Positions 17,584 through 27,142 of a stretch of 64,000 nt of DNA are shown piece by piece. Where the stretch lies: NCBI GenBank assembly GCA_034926225.1, contig JAYFRF010000004.1, positions 62,001 to 126,000 on the forward strand, written 5' to 3'. Below the pieces are notes generated by a model. That model was not told the origin of the DNA, ran no database searches, and saw only the letters and a program-made list of their open reading frames with translations. A program made the translations under genes and the position numbers. This DNA comes from JAAZKA01 sp034926225. Lineage in GTDB: Bacteria > Bacillota > Clostridia > Oscillospirales > QAMX01. Numbering within the stretch: the first letter of the stretch is position 1; the number at the start of each line of letters is the position of its first letter.

Positions 17584-18597
17584 TTATTTCGCGGTTTTCA
17601 AGGAGCCGAGGGCGCGAGTCATATTGTCAATGGCGCCGCTTTCGCAGAATCGGACGGTCTGCGCGATGGCGGAAGCGAAGGCGCGGGCATCGGAGGAGCC
17701 GTGCGCCTTGATGACGGGCTTGCGGATCCCGAGGATCGGTGCGCCGCCGACCTCCCTGTAGTCCATGCGGGACTTTAATTCATACAGACCGGAACGCAGA
17801 GAAAGAGCGGCAAGCTTCGTCGTGGCGTTTTTCATCAGCATCGCCTTGATCTGCCCGGCAAAGTAGAGTCCGACGCCTTCGAAGGTCTTGAGGATCAGGT
17901 TACCGGTGAAGCCGTCGGCGATATAGACGTCCGCGGCGCCGCTCGGCAGATCGCGGCCTTCGACGTTGCCGACAAAGTTGAGAAGGCCTTCCTCGGCGGC
18001 GGCTTTGAGAAGCTGATGCGTTTCGACGTAGAGGGGCGGTCCCTTTTTCGCTTCGGTGCCGTTGTTGATTAGGCCGACGCGGGGAGAAGGGATGCCCATG
18101 GTACCGGCAACGAAAGCGCTGCCCATATAGGCGAACTGCACGAGCATTTCGGGGGTGCATTCGACGTTCGCGCCGCAGTCCATGAGAAGGGAGTGTCCCT
18201 TGACGTTTGGAAGAATCGCACCGAGAGCGCCGCGGCGCGCTCCGGGAATACGGCGCACCAGAAGCGTTGCGCCGGTCAGCAGCGCGCCCGTATTGCCGGC
18301 GGAGATCACGGCGTCGCCTTCATCGTCCGCGACAGCATTCAGTGCGACGACCATGGAGGACTGTTTTTTGTCGCGGATTGCACCTACGGGATCGTCCGCC
18401 ATCGTGATGACGTCCTGCGCGTCGCGAATGCTCAGACCGTTGCGGGAAACGCCCGAGGTACGGATGGCGTCTTCAAGTGCATCGGTCTTCCCGACGAGCA
18501 TGACCTCAATGCCATGGCTTTCTACGGCGGCTGCGGCGCCAACGACCGCGGGCTGAGCGCCCAGATCGCCGCTCATGCAATCGAGTATGATTTTCAA
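17584..18597 (-). CDS. plsX: Phosphate acyltransferase PlsX
   Basis: PlsX converts acyl-ACP to acyl phosphate for phospholipid synthesis. The 337-residue protein starts KIILDCMSGDLGAQP, matching the usual D-x-MGGD start with Ser in place of the first Gly. It contains AVISAGNTGALL and GANVECTPEMLVQFA as in the family. The start codon is TTG at 18597 with GGAGGG eight bases upstream. Confidence 0.95.
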   Translation of the reverse strand: MKIILDCMSGDLGAQPAVVGAAAAVESHGIEVMLVGKTDALEDAIRTSGVSRNGLSIRDAQDVITMADDPVGAIRDKKQSSMVVALNAVADDEGDAVISAGNTGALLTGATLLVRRIPGARRGALGAILPNVKGHSLLMDCGANVECTPEMLVQFAYMGSAFVAGTMGIPSPRVGLINNGTEAKKGPPLYVETHQLLKAAAEEGLLNFVGNVEGRDLPSGAADVYIADGFTGNLILKTFEGVGLYFAGQIKAMLMKNATTKLAALSLRSGLYELKSRMDYREVGGAPILGIRKPVIKAHGSSDARAFASAIAQTVRFCESGAIDNMTRALGSLKTAK

Positions 18598-18630
18598 GAC
18601 AGGAACCCTCCTTTTATAGGATAGTATCGG

Positions 18631-19932
18631 TTATACGAGGGTTTCGAGCATCCCGCTTAGAGTATCGAGCGCGCGGATGCAAAGAAGTATTTTCCGGTCA
18701 CGGCGTTTGGCGCGGGCGGGAAGCGGCTCGAGGATGCCGAAATTGATGTTCATCGGCTGGAAATCGCCGGTTTCGGGCCCTTCAGAGATATAATGTGCGA
18801 GCGCGCCGACGGCGGTGCATCGGGTAAAGTCGGGCTCAGGCTTTCCGCTCAGGTTATGGGCAAGCGTCAGTCCCGCGACAAGGCCGGAGGCGGCGGATTC
18901 GATGTACCCTTCGACGCCGGTCATCTGACCGGCAAAACGGATGCGGCGGTCGGTGCGCAGCGCATAAGACGCGTCGAGAAGCGCTGGGGAGTTGAGGAAG
19001 GTGTTGCGGTGCATGACGCCGTAACGGGCAAATTCGGCGTGCGAAAGCCCCGGGATCATCGAGAAGACGCGTTTTTGCTCTGGATGACGCAGATGGGTCT
19101 GGAAGCCGACGAGGTTATAGAGCGTCCCGTCCGCATTATCACGGCGGAGTTGGACGACGGCAAACGGCATCTTCCCCGTATGCGGGTCACAGAGTCCTAC
19201 GGGCTTAAGCGGGCCAAACGCGAGCGTCATCTTCCCGCGATGCGCCATGACCTCGACGGGCATGCAGCCTTCGAAGACCATGGATTCCTCGAAGCCATGC
19301 ACAGGGGCGGCTTCGGCGGCGGACAGTGCTTCCCAGAAGGCGCTGTACTCTTCTTCAGTCATCGGGCAGTTGATATAGTCCGGCGTACCGCGGTGATAAC
19401 GGGCGGCGAGGAAGGCACGGGACATGTCGATACTGTCGAGCGTGACAAGAGGGGCGGACGCGTCGTAGAACTGGAGCGGGGTACCGCAGAGGGAAGAAAT
19501 TGCATCGGCTAGCGCACCGCCGGTCAGAGGACCGGACGCGATGATGCAGCTGCCGTCGGGGATGGCGACACATTCGCGGGATTCGGAGGTGATGTTGCGG
19601 CAGGCACGGATACGCTGGGTGACGAGACGGGTAAAGCCATCCCGATCGACCGCGAGAGCGCCGCCCGCATCGACTTTGGACGCGTCTGCGCAGGAGAGAA
19701 TGAGCGAGTCGAGCATGCGCAGCTCCGCCTTTAAGAGCCCGGGACCGGTGCCGAGATTATCGGCGCGCAGGGAGTTGGAACAGACAAGCTCGGCGAAGGT
19801 ATCGGCGTGATGGGCAGGGGAGCGGAGGAGAGGTTTTTGCTCGATTAAGCGGACAGGAATGCCGCGTTTGGCGAGCTGCCACGCCGCTTCACATCCGGCA
19901 AGACCCGCGCCGACGACGGTGACCTCGCTCAT
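18631..19932 (-). CDS. trmFO: Methylenetetrahydrofolate-tRNA-(uracil-5-)-methyltransferase TrmFO
   Basis: TrmFO uses folate and FAD to form 5-methyluridine at position 54 of tRNAs. The 433 residues start with the FAD-binding VVGAGLAGCEAAWQLAKRG and include AELVCSNSLRAD, MTGVEGYIESAASGLVAG and NINFGILEPLP, all typical. It overlaps topA by 4 bases. dprA-topA-trmFO is a standard Bacillota order; the xerC-hslVU-codY genes that often follow are absent here. Confidence 0.96.
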   Translation of the reverse strand: MSEVTVVGAGLAGCEAAWQLAKRGIPVRLIEQKPLLRSPAHHADTFAELVCSNSLRADNLGTGPGLLKAELRMLDSLILSCADASKVDAGGALAVDRDGFTRLVTQRIRACRNITSESRECVAIPDGSCIIASGPLTGGALADAISSLCGTPLQFYDASAPLVTLDSIDMSRAFLAARYHRGTPDYINCPMTEEEYSAFWEALSAAEAAPVHGFEESMVFEGCMPVEVMAHRGKMTLAFGPLKPVGLCDPHTGKMPFAVVQLRRDNADGTLYNLVGFQTHLRHPEQKRVFSMIPGLSHAEFARYGVMHRNTFLNSPALLDASYALRTDRRIRFAGQMTGVEGYIESAASGLVAGLTLAHNLSGKPEPDFTRCTAVGALAHYISEGPETGDFQPMNINFGILEPLPARAKRRDRKILLCIRALDTLSGMLETLV

Positions 19933-22052
19933 GCGTCCTTCTCCTTTTGCTCCTGCTTATAGCCGCAGCCTTCCGCAAGGCAGCGGGTGTCGCGTTCGCC
20001 GTGGAAGCTGTGTTTAAAGAGAGTTTTGCCGCATTTGGGACAGACATCGGAAAGCGGGGTATCCCAGGTGATGAAGGAGCAACCGGCGTCCTTGCCGCGA
20101 TTATTTTCGCAGATGAAGAACGCGCGCTTTTTCTTGGAGAAACGCTTGATCACACGACCGCCGCAGATGGGGCATTTACCGCCGGTATCGTCGACGATGG
20201 GCTTCGTGTTTTTGCATTCCGGATAGCCGGGGCATGCTAGAAACTTGCCGAAACGACCGGTTTTGATCACCATTTTCCGTCCGCAAAGCTCGCATACCTC
20301 ATCGGACTCTTCTACAGGCACCTGCACGCGCTCGGTCATTTCCTTTTCGGCGCGAGACAGCTCCTCGGAGAAGCCGTCATAGAAGCCGCCGATGAGCGCT
20401 TTCCACGGCTCTTCGCCGGATTCGACGCGGTCGAGAGAATTCTCCATTTCCGCGGTGAACTTGATGTTCACAATGTCGGGGAAACGCTCAATCATCAGAT
20501 CGGTAACCGTTTCGCCTAAGGGTGTCGGACGGAGGGCTTTTCCCTCGCGCTCAATGTAGTCGCGGTCGAGTATGGTGGAGATCGTCGGGGCGTAGGTGGA
20601 CGGGCGGCCGATGCCCTTTTCCTCCATCGTTTTGATGAGGGAGGCTTCGTTGTAGCGGGGCGGCGGCTCGGTGAAGTGCTGATCCGGAATAAGGGAGATG
20701 AGCTTTAAAGCGTCGCCTTCTGCAAGCTCCGGCAGCGATACCGCTTTTTCATCATCGTCGCCTTTTTCCTCGTAAAGCGCGGTATAACCGGCAAATTTAA
20801 GCGTCTGGCCTGACGCCCGGAAGACGTGGATATTCTCGCCGGCGGCAGCATTGATTTCGACGCTGATCGTATCGTAGACGGCGGCGGCCATCTGACAGGA
20901 GACGAAACGCTCCCAGATGAGCTTATAGACGCGGTACTGATCACTTGTAAGGTCGGCTTTGAGATCGGCGGGGGTGAGGGTCACGTCGGTGGGGCGGATG
21001 GCCTCATGCGCATCCTGAGAGGAGGATTTGGCCTTAAACGCGCGAGGTTCCCGGGGGCGGTAGTCCGCGCCGAAGTGTTCCTCGATATACGCGCGTCCGG
21101 ATTGCACGGCTTCGTCGGAGAGACGGACAGAATCGGTACGCATATAGGTGATCAGACCGGTAAGCCCGCGCCCGGACAGCTCAACGCCTTCATAAAGAGA
21201 CTGCGCGACGGCCATGGTGCGCTTGGAGGGCATCGAAAGCCTGCGGGACGCGTCCTGCTGGAGGGTGGAGGTGGTGAAGGGAGGCGGGGGCTGACGGCGC
21301 TTTTCACTCTTTTTGACTTTGGATACGGTGAAAGGGGCGCTTTCCAATGCGGCTTTGAGTGACTGTGCCTCATCTTCATTGTGCAGATCGATCTTTTCGA
21401 TGGCTTTGTCGTCCGAAAGACGTCCGAAATACTTCGCTTCAAAAACCCGACTCGTACCCCGGCGGAGCTTCGCACCGAGCGTCCAGTACTCGACCGGGAC
21501 AAACGCGCGGATCTCCCGTTCGCGATCAACGACAAGGCGTGTGACAACGGACTGTACACGGCCTGCGGAAAGCCCGCGGCGGATTTTTTTCCAAAGGAAG
21601 GGTGATAACTTATAACCGACGATGCGGTCGAGTACACGGCGAGCCTGCTGTGCATCGACGAGGGAAGCGTCGATGCGCCGGGGCGCTTCGATACCGGCAC
21701 GGACGGCGGATTTGGTGATTTCATTGAACGTAACGCGGTTGGTCAGATCGTCGGACAGACCCAAGAGATACGCAAGGTGCCAGGAAATAGCTTCGCCTTC
21801 GCGGTCGGGGTCGGTCGCCAGATAAACAAAGTCGCTTTTTGCGGCGGCTTTACGTAATTCTCGAATCAGGTCTTCCTTTTTAGGCATCGGGACATACGTT
21901 GGCTCGAAGTCGTGTTCCGTGTCCACGCCGAGCTTTTTTTCCGGCAGATCACGGACATGCCCCATCGACGCCATGACGTCGAAGTCGGCGCCGAGGTATT
22001 TCGCGATGGTTTTCGCCTTCGCGGGGGACTCCACGATTACAAGTTTTCCCAT
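19929..22052 (-). CDS. topA: DNA topoisomerase I
   Basis: This type IA topoisomerase relaxes negative supercoils. The 707-residue protein begins with the TOPRIM fold (KLVIVESPAKAKTIAKYLG, later ATDPDREGEAISWHL). The active-site tyrosine is in GLITYMRTDSVRLS near residue 300. The C-terminus has three zinc-ribbon-like modules: CELCGRKM, CPICGGR and CPKCGKTLF, the second in a degenerate form ending CSFITW. An AAGGAG site precedes ATG 22052. Confidence 0.97.
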   Translation of the reverse strand: MGKLVIVESPAKAKTIAKYLGADFDVMASMGHVRDLPEKKLGVDTEHDFEPTYVPMPKKEDLIRELRKAAAKSDFVYLATDPDREGEAISWHLAYLLGLSDDLTNRVTFNEITKSAVRAGIEAPRRIDASLVDAQQARRVLDRIVGYKLSPFLWKKIRRGLSAGRVQSVVTRLVVDREREIRAFVPVEYWTLGAKLRRGTSRVFEAKYFGRLSDDKAIEKIDLHNEDEAQSLKAALESAPFTVSKVKKSEKRRQPPPPFTTSTLQQDASRRLSMPSKRTMAVAQSLYEGVELSGRGLTGLITYMRTDSVRLSDEAVQSGRAYIEEHFGADYRPREPRAFKAKSSSQDAHEAIRPTDVTLTPADLKADLTSDQYRVYKLIWERFVSCQMAAAVYDTISVEINAAAGENIHVFRASGQTLKFAGYTALYEEKGDDDEKAVSLPELAEGDALKLISLIPDQHFTEPPPRYNEASLIKTMEEKGIGRPSTYAPTISTILDRDYIEREGKALRPTPLGETVTDLMIERFPDIVNIKFTAEMENSLDRVESGEEPWKALIGGFYDGFSEELSRAEKEMTERVQVPVEESDEVCELCGRKMVIKTGRFGKFLACPGYPECKNTKPIVDDTGGKCPICGGRVIKRFSKKKRAFFICENNRGKDAGCSFITWDTPLSDVCPKCGKTLFKHSFHGERDTRCLAEGCGYKQEQKEKDA

Positions 22053-22077
22053 ATTTACTCCTTTATTATGAACGCGT

Positions 22078-23415
22078 TTAGCGGATAAGTTTAAAACAGC
22101 CGCCGGGGATCTGTTGCAAAACGCCGCGAATTTCCAGTTTGGTCACGGCAACAATGATTTTTTCAATCGAGACCCCGGTTTTTACGACCATACTGTCGGG
22201 ATAGTCGTAACCGTTGCGGACAGCGTCGATGACGGTCAGCTCAACCGGATCGGTGATCCTATCCGACAGGAACGGTTCGGCGGGCTTCGCCGGATCGGCG
22301 AGCAGCGACGGTTCAGTTACGATGGATTCGGCGGGCTTGGCAGGTTCGATGACCGTGACAGTCATCGCGGAAACCTCGTCGGCGGGAGTGGGTGGCGTGT
22401 CATCCGGAGAAAAGGGCTGGTCGAGTATGACCGTATCATCCGGACGCGGGGGACGCTTGATGTACGCACGCTTCGGCGGCGCGTCTTCCGCCCGGGGGAC
22501 TTGCGGGAGCTGATACTGCGTCAGGGTATGATCCACGTCGAAGCGATAGGTTGCGGCGTAAGCGTCGATGATATCCTTCGGGGAGGTGACGGGGGAAGCC
22601 CCCTGTTTAATGAGTTCGTTTGCACCGCTAAACTCGGGGGTATCGATGGCGCCGGGCACGACAAAGACGTCCCGGCCGTAGTCGGAGGCGAGACGCGCGG
22701 TGATGAGGGAGCCGGAGTGTTCCGGCGCGGCAACGATGAGTACGCCGCAGGCAAGCCCTGCGATAATACGGTTGCGGCGGGGGAAGGTGATGCGGGAGGG
22801 CGGGGTGCCGGGCGGATACTCCGATAGGATACAGCCGTTTTGGAGAATGGCATCCATCATCTTTTTATTGGAAGACGGATAGCAGATATCCGCGCCGCAG
22901 CCGAAAACAGCGGCGGTCAGACCATGCGCGCGGAGTGCGCCGGCGTGTCCGGCGGAATCGATCCCTTCCGCCATACCGGAGATGATGCAGACGCCGTGGC
23001 GGGCGAGCGTGCCGGCAAAGCTTTCGGCGACGCTCAAAGCGCGGGAAGACGCACGGCGTGTGCCTACAACGGCGATACATAAAAGATCGTCGAAGAGGGG
23101 GATGGCGCCGCGCGTATAAAGAACGAGGGGTGGATCGGGTATATTACGCAGGCGTTCGGGGTAGAGCGCGTCGTCGAAGGTGATCAGGTGGATGTTGGAA
23201 GCGGCACAGGCCTGTAAAACGGCATGTGCCGCGTCGAGCGCGCGTGCTTGCGTGAGGGCTTTTGCCATAGAAGGCTTTAGAAGCCCTGTTTCGAGAAGCA
23301 TACGGTAATCCGCACTGTAAATCCGCTCGGGTTTCCGAAAAACGGAGATCAGATCACGCGCAAGAGCGGTATTCGGAACCTGTTGGGTAAGCCAGATCCA
23401 ATGGCTGAGGGACAT
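22078..23415 (-). CDS. dprA: DNA-processing protein DprA
   Basis: DprA loads RecA on incoming single-stranded DNA during transformation. The 445-residue protein has an N-terminal helical domain, the Rossmann-like core (VVGTRRASSRALSVAESFA, ISGMAEGIDSAGHAGAL, FPRRNRIIAGLA, GSLITARLASDYGRDVFVVPG) and a C-terminal winged helix near 390-445. Between core and wing lies an unusually long Pro/Ala-rich spacer of roughly 80 residues with repeated PAKPAE-type text. It lies upstream of topA as usual. Confidence 0.94.
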   Translation of the reverse strand: MSLSHWIWLTQQVPNTALARDLISVFRKPERIYSADYRMLLETGLLKPSMAKALTQARALDAAHAVLQACAASNIHLITFDDALYPERLRNIPDPPLVLYTRGAIPLFDDLLCIAVVGTRRASSRALSVAESFAGTLARHGVCIISGMAEGIDSAGHAGALRAHGLTAAVFGCGADICYPSSNKKMMDAILQNGCILSEYPPGTPPSRITFPRRNRIIAGLACGVLIVAAPEHSGSLITARLASDYGRDVFVVPGAIDTPEFSGANELIKQGASPVTSPKDIIDAYAATYRFDVDHTLTQYQLPQVPRAEDAPPKRAYIKRPPRPDDTVILDQPFSPDDTPPTPADEVSAMTVTVIEPAKPAESIVTEPSLLADPAKPAEPFLSDRITDPVELTVIDAVRNGYDYPDSMVVKTGVSIEKIIVAVTKLEIRGVLQQIPGGCFKLIR

Positions 23416-23447
23416 GCGTCGGTTCCCCCCTTCTCGTTATTGCCGCA

Positions 23448-24209
23448 TCAGAGCGCGGTCTGCATGGACCACAGCACGATGGCGGCGGCGACGGCGGCGT
23501 TTAACGATTCAGTCACGCCGCGCATGGGGATGATGATGCGCGCGCGGGCGGCGGACTGCAAATAGGGCGAGACGCCAGCCCCTTCGCTGCCGACGATCAC
23601 GGCGGCGCGGGCTAGCGAAACGTCACGAATATCGCGGGAATCAGGAGACAGCGCGGCAGCATAGACGGGTAGCCCGGCTTCCTCCATCACGGAAAGGAAG
23701 CCTTCAGCGTCCGTCCGGACGACGGGGACGCGGAAAAGGGAACCCATCGTAGCGCGGACGGTCTTTGGATTATACAGATCCGCACAGGCACCGACAAGAA
23801 AGACGGCGTCGATGCCGAAAGCGTCGGCGGTGCGCAGGACGGTGCCGACATTGCCGGGATCCTGCACGCCGTCGAGACACAAGACCTGCCCGTGAGGGAA
23901 GGCGATGGGCTTTCCCGCGGGCATGGCGCAGGTAAAGACGACGCCGCGGGCATGCTTGAGGGTGGTCATGCGCTCAAACAAGGATGCCGGGACGCAGACC
24001 ATGCGCGGGATACCCTCGTAGGCGGCGGTGAGCGCGGTTTCCTCGTGGAAAACGGCGGCGGTGACGGCCACACCCGAGACAAGCGCTTCCCGGAGGAGCT
24101 TTTCGCCTTCACAGACGAACTCCCCGCGCTGGGCACGATAGGACGGATCGCTTGAGAGACGCTCGATATGCGTGATGAGCGCGTTCTGGCGGCTTGTGAT
24201 ACGTTCCAT
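23448..24209 (-). CDS. TrmH/SpoU family RNA 2'-O-methyltransferase
   Basis: This 253-residue SPOUT enzyme methylates a ribose in rRNA or tRNA using SAM. The N-terminal substrate-binding domain is followed by the three SpoU motifs: LDGVQDPGNVGTVLRTADAFG, IVGSEGAGVS and MRGVTESLNAAVAAAI. RlmB-like or TsnR-like enzymes share this layout; the target cannot be read from sequence. The start lies two bases after the stop of the preceding gene with no clear ribosome-binding site, which suggests translational coupling. Confidence 0.9.
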   Translation of the reverse strand: MERITSRQNALITHIERLSSDPSYRAQRGEFVCEGEKLLREALVSGVAVTAAVFHEETALTAAYEGIPRMVCVPASLFERMTTLKHARGVVFTCAMPAGKPIAFPHGQVLCLDGVQDPGNVGTVLRTADAFGIDAVFLVGACADLYNPKTVRATMGSLFRVPVVRTDAEGFLSVMEEAGLPVYAAALSPDSRDIRDVSLARAAVIVGSEGAGVSPYLQSAARARIIIPMRGVTESLNAAVAAAIVLWSMQTAL

Positions 24210-24210
24210 C

Positions 24211-24927
24211 TTAATCGGCGGGATTTGCTACGAGGTATGCCTGATATTCGTCGGCCATAGCCTGCGCAAAGAGAGCCATCGCCTGATAACGAGCCTGTAC
24301 GGCAGGCTTATCCGCGTCGGCCTGCGGGCAGACACGGAAGACGAGGTAGTATTCACCCATCCGGGAGATCGTGTTGTCCGCGAAGAGGGAGGTGTTGTTG
24401 ACCGGGATGCGATATTCGTCGATACCGCCGCTGACGCCGTATTCGGAGAGGGGTGCCAGGGCGTCGGACTGGGTGAGGTATTCAAAGGCGAAATCGTCGA
24501 TGATCATCAGCGAGATTGTCTGATCGTAGAAGATGGTGAGAACCTGCTGATAGGCGTACACCTGAATCTCATCGGAAGGATTTTCGGCGAGGTTTAAACA
24601 GGATACCCCTGTGAGAACCTGTCCGTCGCCGTTGAAGTCCGCCATATAGGGTTCCAGTGCGGCAGACAGGGGGGTGTATTGCTCTTCCAGCAAAGCTGCG
24701 TCGCTGATGACATAGAGACGGACGTCGTCTTCGGTTTTAGAGGTGATATCAACGATGAACCATACGGCAAGAATCAATACGCAAGCGGTGATAATCGTCG
24801 GGGTTTTGTAGTAATACCAATAATTTTTAAACCAGGCGACGATTTTATACTTCGATTGAAATTTTTCAGGCTCACCGAAGCCGGAGACTCTTTTCGGGGA
24901 TCCATCCTTACGATTGAATAGTGACAT
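24211..24927 (-). CDS. Single-span membrane protein, unknown function
   Basis: This 238-residue protein has a cytoplasmic N-terminus, one membrane segment at about 43-61 and an outer domain of about 175 residues. It looks like a distant paralogue of the protein encoded just upstream: both carry an aromatic-rich YYYK before the membrane span, DVRLYVI or DLRLYVV just after it, and a YYLVF/YYLVM strand near the C-terminus. I start it at 24927 (MSLFNRKDGSPK); a longer frame to 25020 lies within the preceding gene. The two genes overlap by 20 bases. No named family is recognised. Confidence 0.75.
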   Translation of the reverse strand: MSLFNRKDGSPKRVSGFGEPEKFQSKYKIVAWFKNYWYYYKTPTIITACVLILAVWFIVDITSKTEDDVRLYVISDAALLEEQYTPLSAALEPYMADFNGDGQVLTGVSCLNLAENPSDEIQVYAYQQVLTIFYDQTISLMIIDDFAFEYLTQSDALAPLSEYGVSGGIDEYRIPVNNTSLFADNTISRMGEYYLVFRVCPQADADKPAVQARYQAMALFAQAMADEYQAYLVANPAD

Positions 24928-25561
24928 CGTTATCCTCGCTTTTATCGTTGTTGCGCGCAATGCCGACGATGATATCGGTACGGCCGCTGACAAAAACATC
25001 GTTGTACTCGGTGCTGTCAATGTACTTCATGACGAGATAATACGTAACGCCGTCCCGAAGGTTGATTCCCTCAAACAGAGGGGTATCGTTGAGCGTCAGG
25101 CGGTAAGGGTTGTCCTCATCACTCTGGATTTCGAAGAAGGACAGCTCACGCAGGGAGCATAGGGAGGATACATACGCATATCCCTCTTCGTCGACGATAA
25201 AGCAAAGGCAGTCAAGCGACGTGACCTTGTCCGGCAGCTCGGAGAGCGGCAGGGAGGTTTCGCTTTCGGTGAGGGTATAGCGGTACTGCCGGGAGATTTT
25301 CGTGTTGTCGCTGTCGACGTCGTAGACGTATTCTTCAACATTTTGCAGGAGGTTATAATATGCTTCGTCATTGACTGTATCCTGCGTCACGACGTAGAGA
25401 CGAAGGTCGGCGCCGTCGTACCTCGCGAGGAAGACAAAGGCGAGAACCACTAAGACAAGGATAACCCCTACGGCAAAAACTCCTTTGTAGTAATAGCCGT
25501 AAGTGCGTATCCATTCGATCGGACCCATTCTTTTTTTAGCGTCGTCTGGCTTATCCTGCAT
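24908..25561 (-). CDS. Single-span membrane protein, unknown function
   Basis: The 217-residue product has a short cytoplasmic N-terminus with GYYYKG, a membrane span at about 26-45 and an acidic outer domain. The pattern DLRLYVVTQDTVNDEAYYNLLQN follows the span, and TPLFEGINLRDGVTYYLVMKYID lies near the end. The neighbour at 24211 shares this plan. An AAAGGA site precedes ATG 25561, and the gene lies 36 bases after lysS. Function is unknown. Confidence 0.75.
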   Translation of the reverse strand: MQDKPDDAKKRMGPIEWIRTYGYYYKGVFAVGVILVLVVLAFVFLARYDGADLRLYVVTQDTVNDEAYYNLLQNVEEYVYDVDSDNTKISRQYRYTLTESETSLPLSELPDKVTSLDCLCFIVDEEGYAYVSSLCSLRELSFFEIQSDEDNPYRLTLNDTPLFEGINLRDGVTYYLVMKYIDSTEYNDVFVSGRTDIIVGIARNNDKSEDNDVTIQS

Positions 25562-25597
25562 GTTGGTATCCTTTCTCCAAATCAGGCGAAAAAGAGG

Positions 25598-27091
25598 TTA
25601 ATCCAAGGGCTTCATTGTGGGGAACAGCAGCACGTCGCGGATGGAAGCGGAGTCTGTAAGGATCATGACGAGACGATCGATACCGATGCCGAGACCGCCT
25701 GTAGGGGGCAGACCGTATTCAAGGGCGTTGCAGTAGTCATCGTCCATCATTGTGGCCTCGTCGTCGCCGGCGGCGCGGAGGGCAACCTGACGCTCGAAGC
25801 GCTGGCGCTGATCGATCGGATCGTTTAACTCGGAAAACGCGTTGCCGCCTTCCCAGGCGTTATAGAAGAACTCAAAACGCTCAGTCAGGCGCGGGTCAGC
25901 GGGCTTTCTCTTGGCAAGCGGGGAGACCTCAACGGGGTAGTCGTAGATAAAAGTCGGCTGGATGAGATGCTCCTCGATCTTCTGGTCGAAGGCCGCGTAG
26001 AGCGCCTCGCCCCAGGATGCGTTGCCGCCGACCTCGACGCCGACGGACTTGGCAAGTGCTCTGGCGTCGGCAGCCTCGGTCACGGTGTTGAAATCCGCGC
26101 CGGTGTATTCGCGGACAGCGTCGATCATCGAGAGCCTGCGCCAAGACGGGGTCAGATCGATCTCCACGCCCTGCATGGTGACCTTCATCGTGCCGAGAAC
26201 CTTCTCTGCGACGGTGGAGATGAGGGATTCGGTGATCTCCATCATGCCGTGGTAGTCGGTATAGGCCTGGTAAAGCTCCATAGAGGTAAACTCGGGGTTA
26301 TGGCGGGTATCCATACCCTCGTTGCGGAAGAGACGGCCGATCTCGTAGACCTTGTCGAAGCCGCCGACGATGAGCCGCTTAAGGTAAAGCTCCGGCGCGA
26401 TGCGCAGGTACATGTCGATGTCGAGGGTGTTGTGGTGAGTGATGAACGGGCGTGCGTTGGCGCCGCCGAGAATGGTGTTCAGGATGGGGGTTTCGACCTC
26501 CAAAAAGCCGCGCGCGTCGAGGAACGCGCGAACCTCACGGATGATGGCGGAGCGCAGCTCGAAGGTACGGCGTACCTCGGGGTTGACGATCAGATCGACG
26601 TAACGCTGCCGGTAGCGTAGGTCTGTATTGGTCAGGCCGTGGTACTTTTCGGGCAGGGGCTGGAGACTCTTTGCAAGAAGCGTGAGGCGTTCAGCGGCGA
26701 CGGAGATTTCACCCATGTGGGTACGGAAGACCTTGCCGACAATACCGACGATATCGCCGATGTCCCACTTTTTAAAGTCCGCATAGGCGTCCTCCCCGAC
26801 ATTATCGAGGCGGATATAGAGCTGGATACGACCCTTCGAGTCCTGTAAATCGCAAAAAGAGGCCTTACCCTTGACACGCTTGGACATAATACGGCCGGCG
26901 ATGGAGACCTCGCGGCTTTCATATTCTTCATAATGCTCGCGGATATCGGAGGAGAATTCGCGGCGGTCGTACTTGACCTGCCAGAAGGGATCGGCGCCGC
27001 GGGACTGGAGCTCCGCGAGCTTATCGCGGCGGATTTGGAGAATCTCGGAAAGCTCCTCGCGCGGAGTATCTATAATAGGTTCATTACTCAT
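25598..27091 (-). CDS. lysS: Lysyl-tRNA synthetase (class II)
   Basis: LysRS attaches lysine to tRNA-Lys. The 497-residue protein has an N-terminal OB fold (VSIAGRIMSKRVKGKASFCDLQD), class II motif 2 (FRNEGMDTRHNPEFTSMELYQAY) and motif 3 (GLGIGIDRLVMILTD) near the C-terminus. It follows greA by 51 bases, the common order in Bacillota. AAGGA lies ten bases upstream of the ATG. Confidence 0.97.
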   Translation of the reverse strand: MSNEPIIDTPREELSEILQIRRDKLAELQSRGADPFWQVKYDRREFSSDIREHYEEYESREVSIAGRIMSKRVKGKASFCDLQDSKGRIQLYIRLDNVGEDAYADFKKWDIGDIVGIVGKVFRTHMGEISVAAERLTLLAKSLQPLPEKYHGLTNTDLRYRQRYVDLIVNPEVRRTFELRSAIIREVRAFLDARGFLEVETPILNTILGGANARPFITHHNTLDIDMYLRIAPELYLKRLIVGGFDKVYEIGRLFRNEGMDTRHNPEFTSMELYQAYTDYHGMMEITESLISTVAEKVLGTMKVTMQGVEIDLTPSWRRLSMIDAVREYTGADFNTVTEAADARALAKSVGVEVGGNASWGEALYAAFDQKIEEHLIQPTFIYDYPVEVSPLAKRKPADPRLTERFEFFYNAWEGGNAFSELNDPIDQRQRFERQVALRAAGDDEATMMDDDYCNALEYGLPPTGGLGIGIDRLVMILTDSASIRDVLLFPTMKPLD

Positions 27092-27142
27092 CTGTTGTAT
27101 ATCCTTCCGTTATGTGTTTACATGAATAGTATAGGGGGAAGC

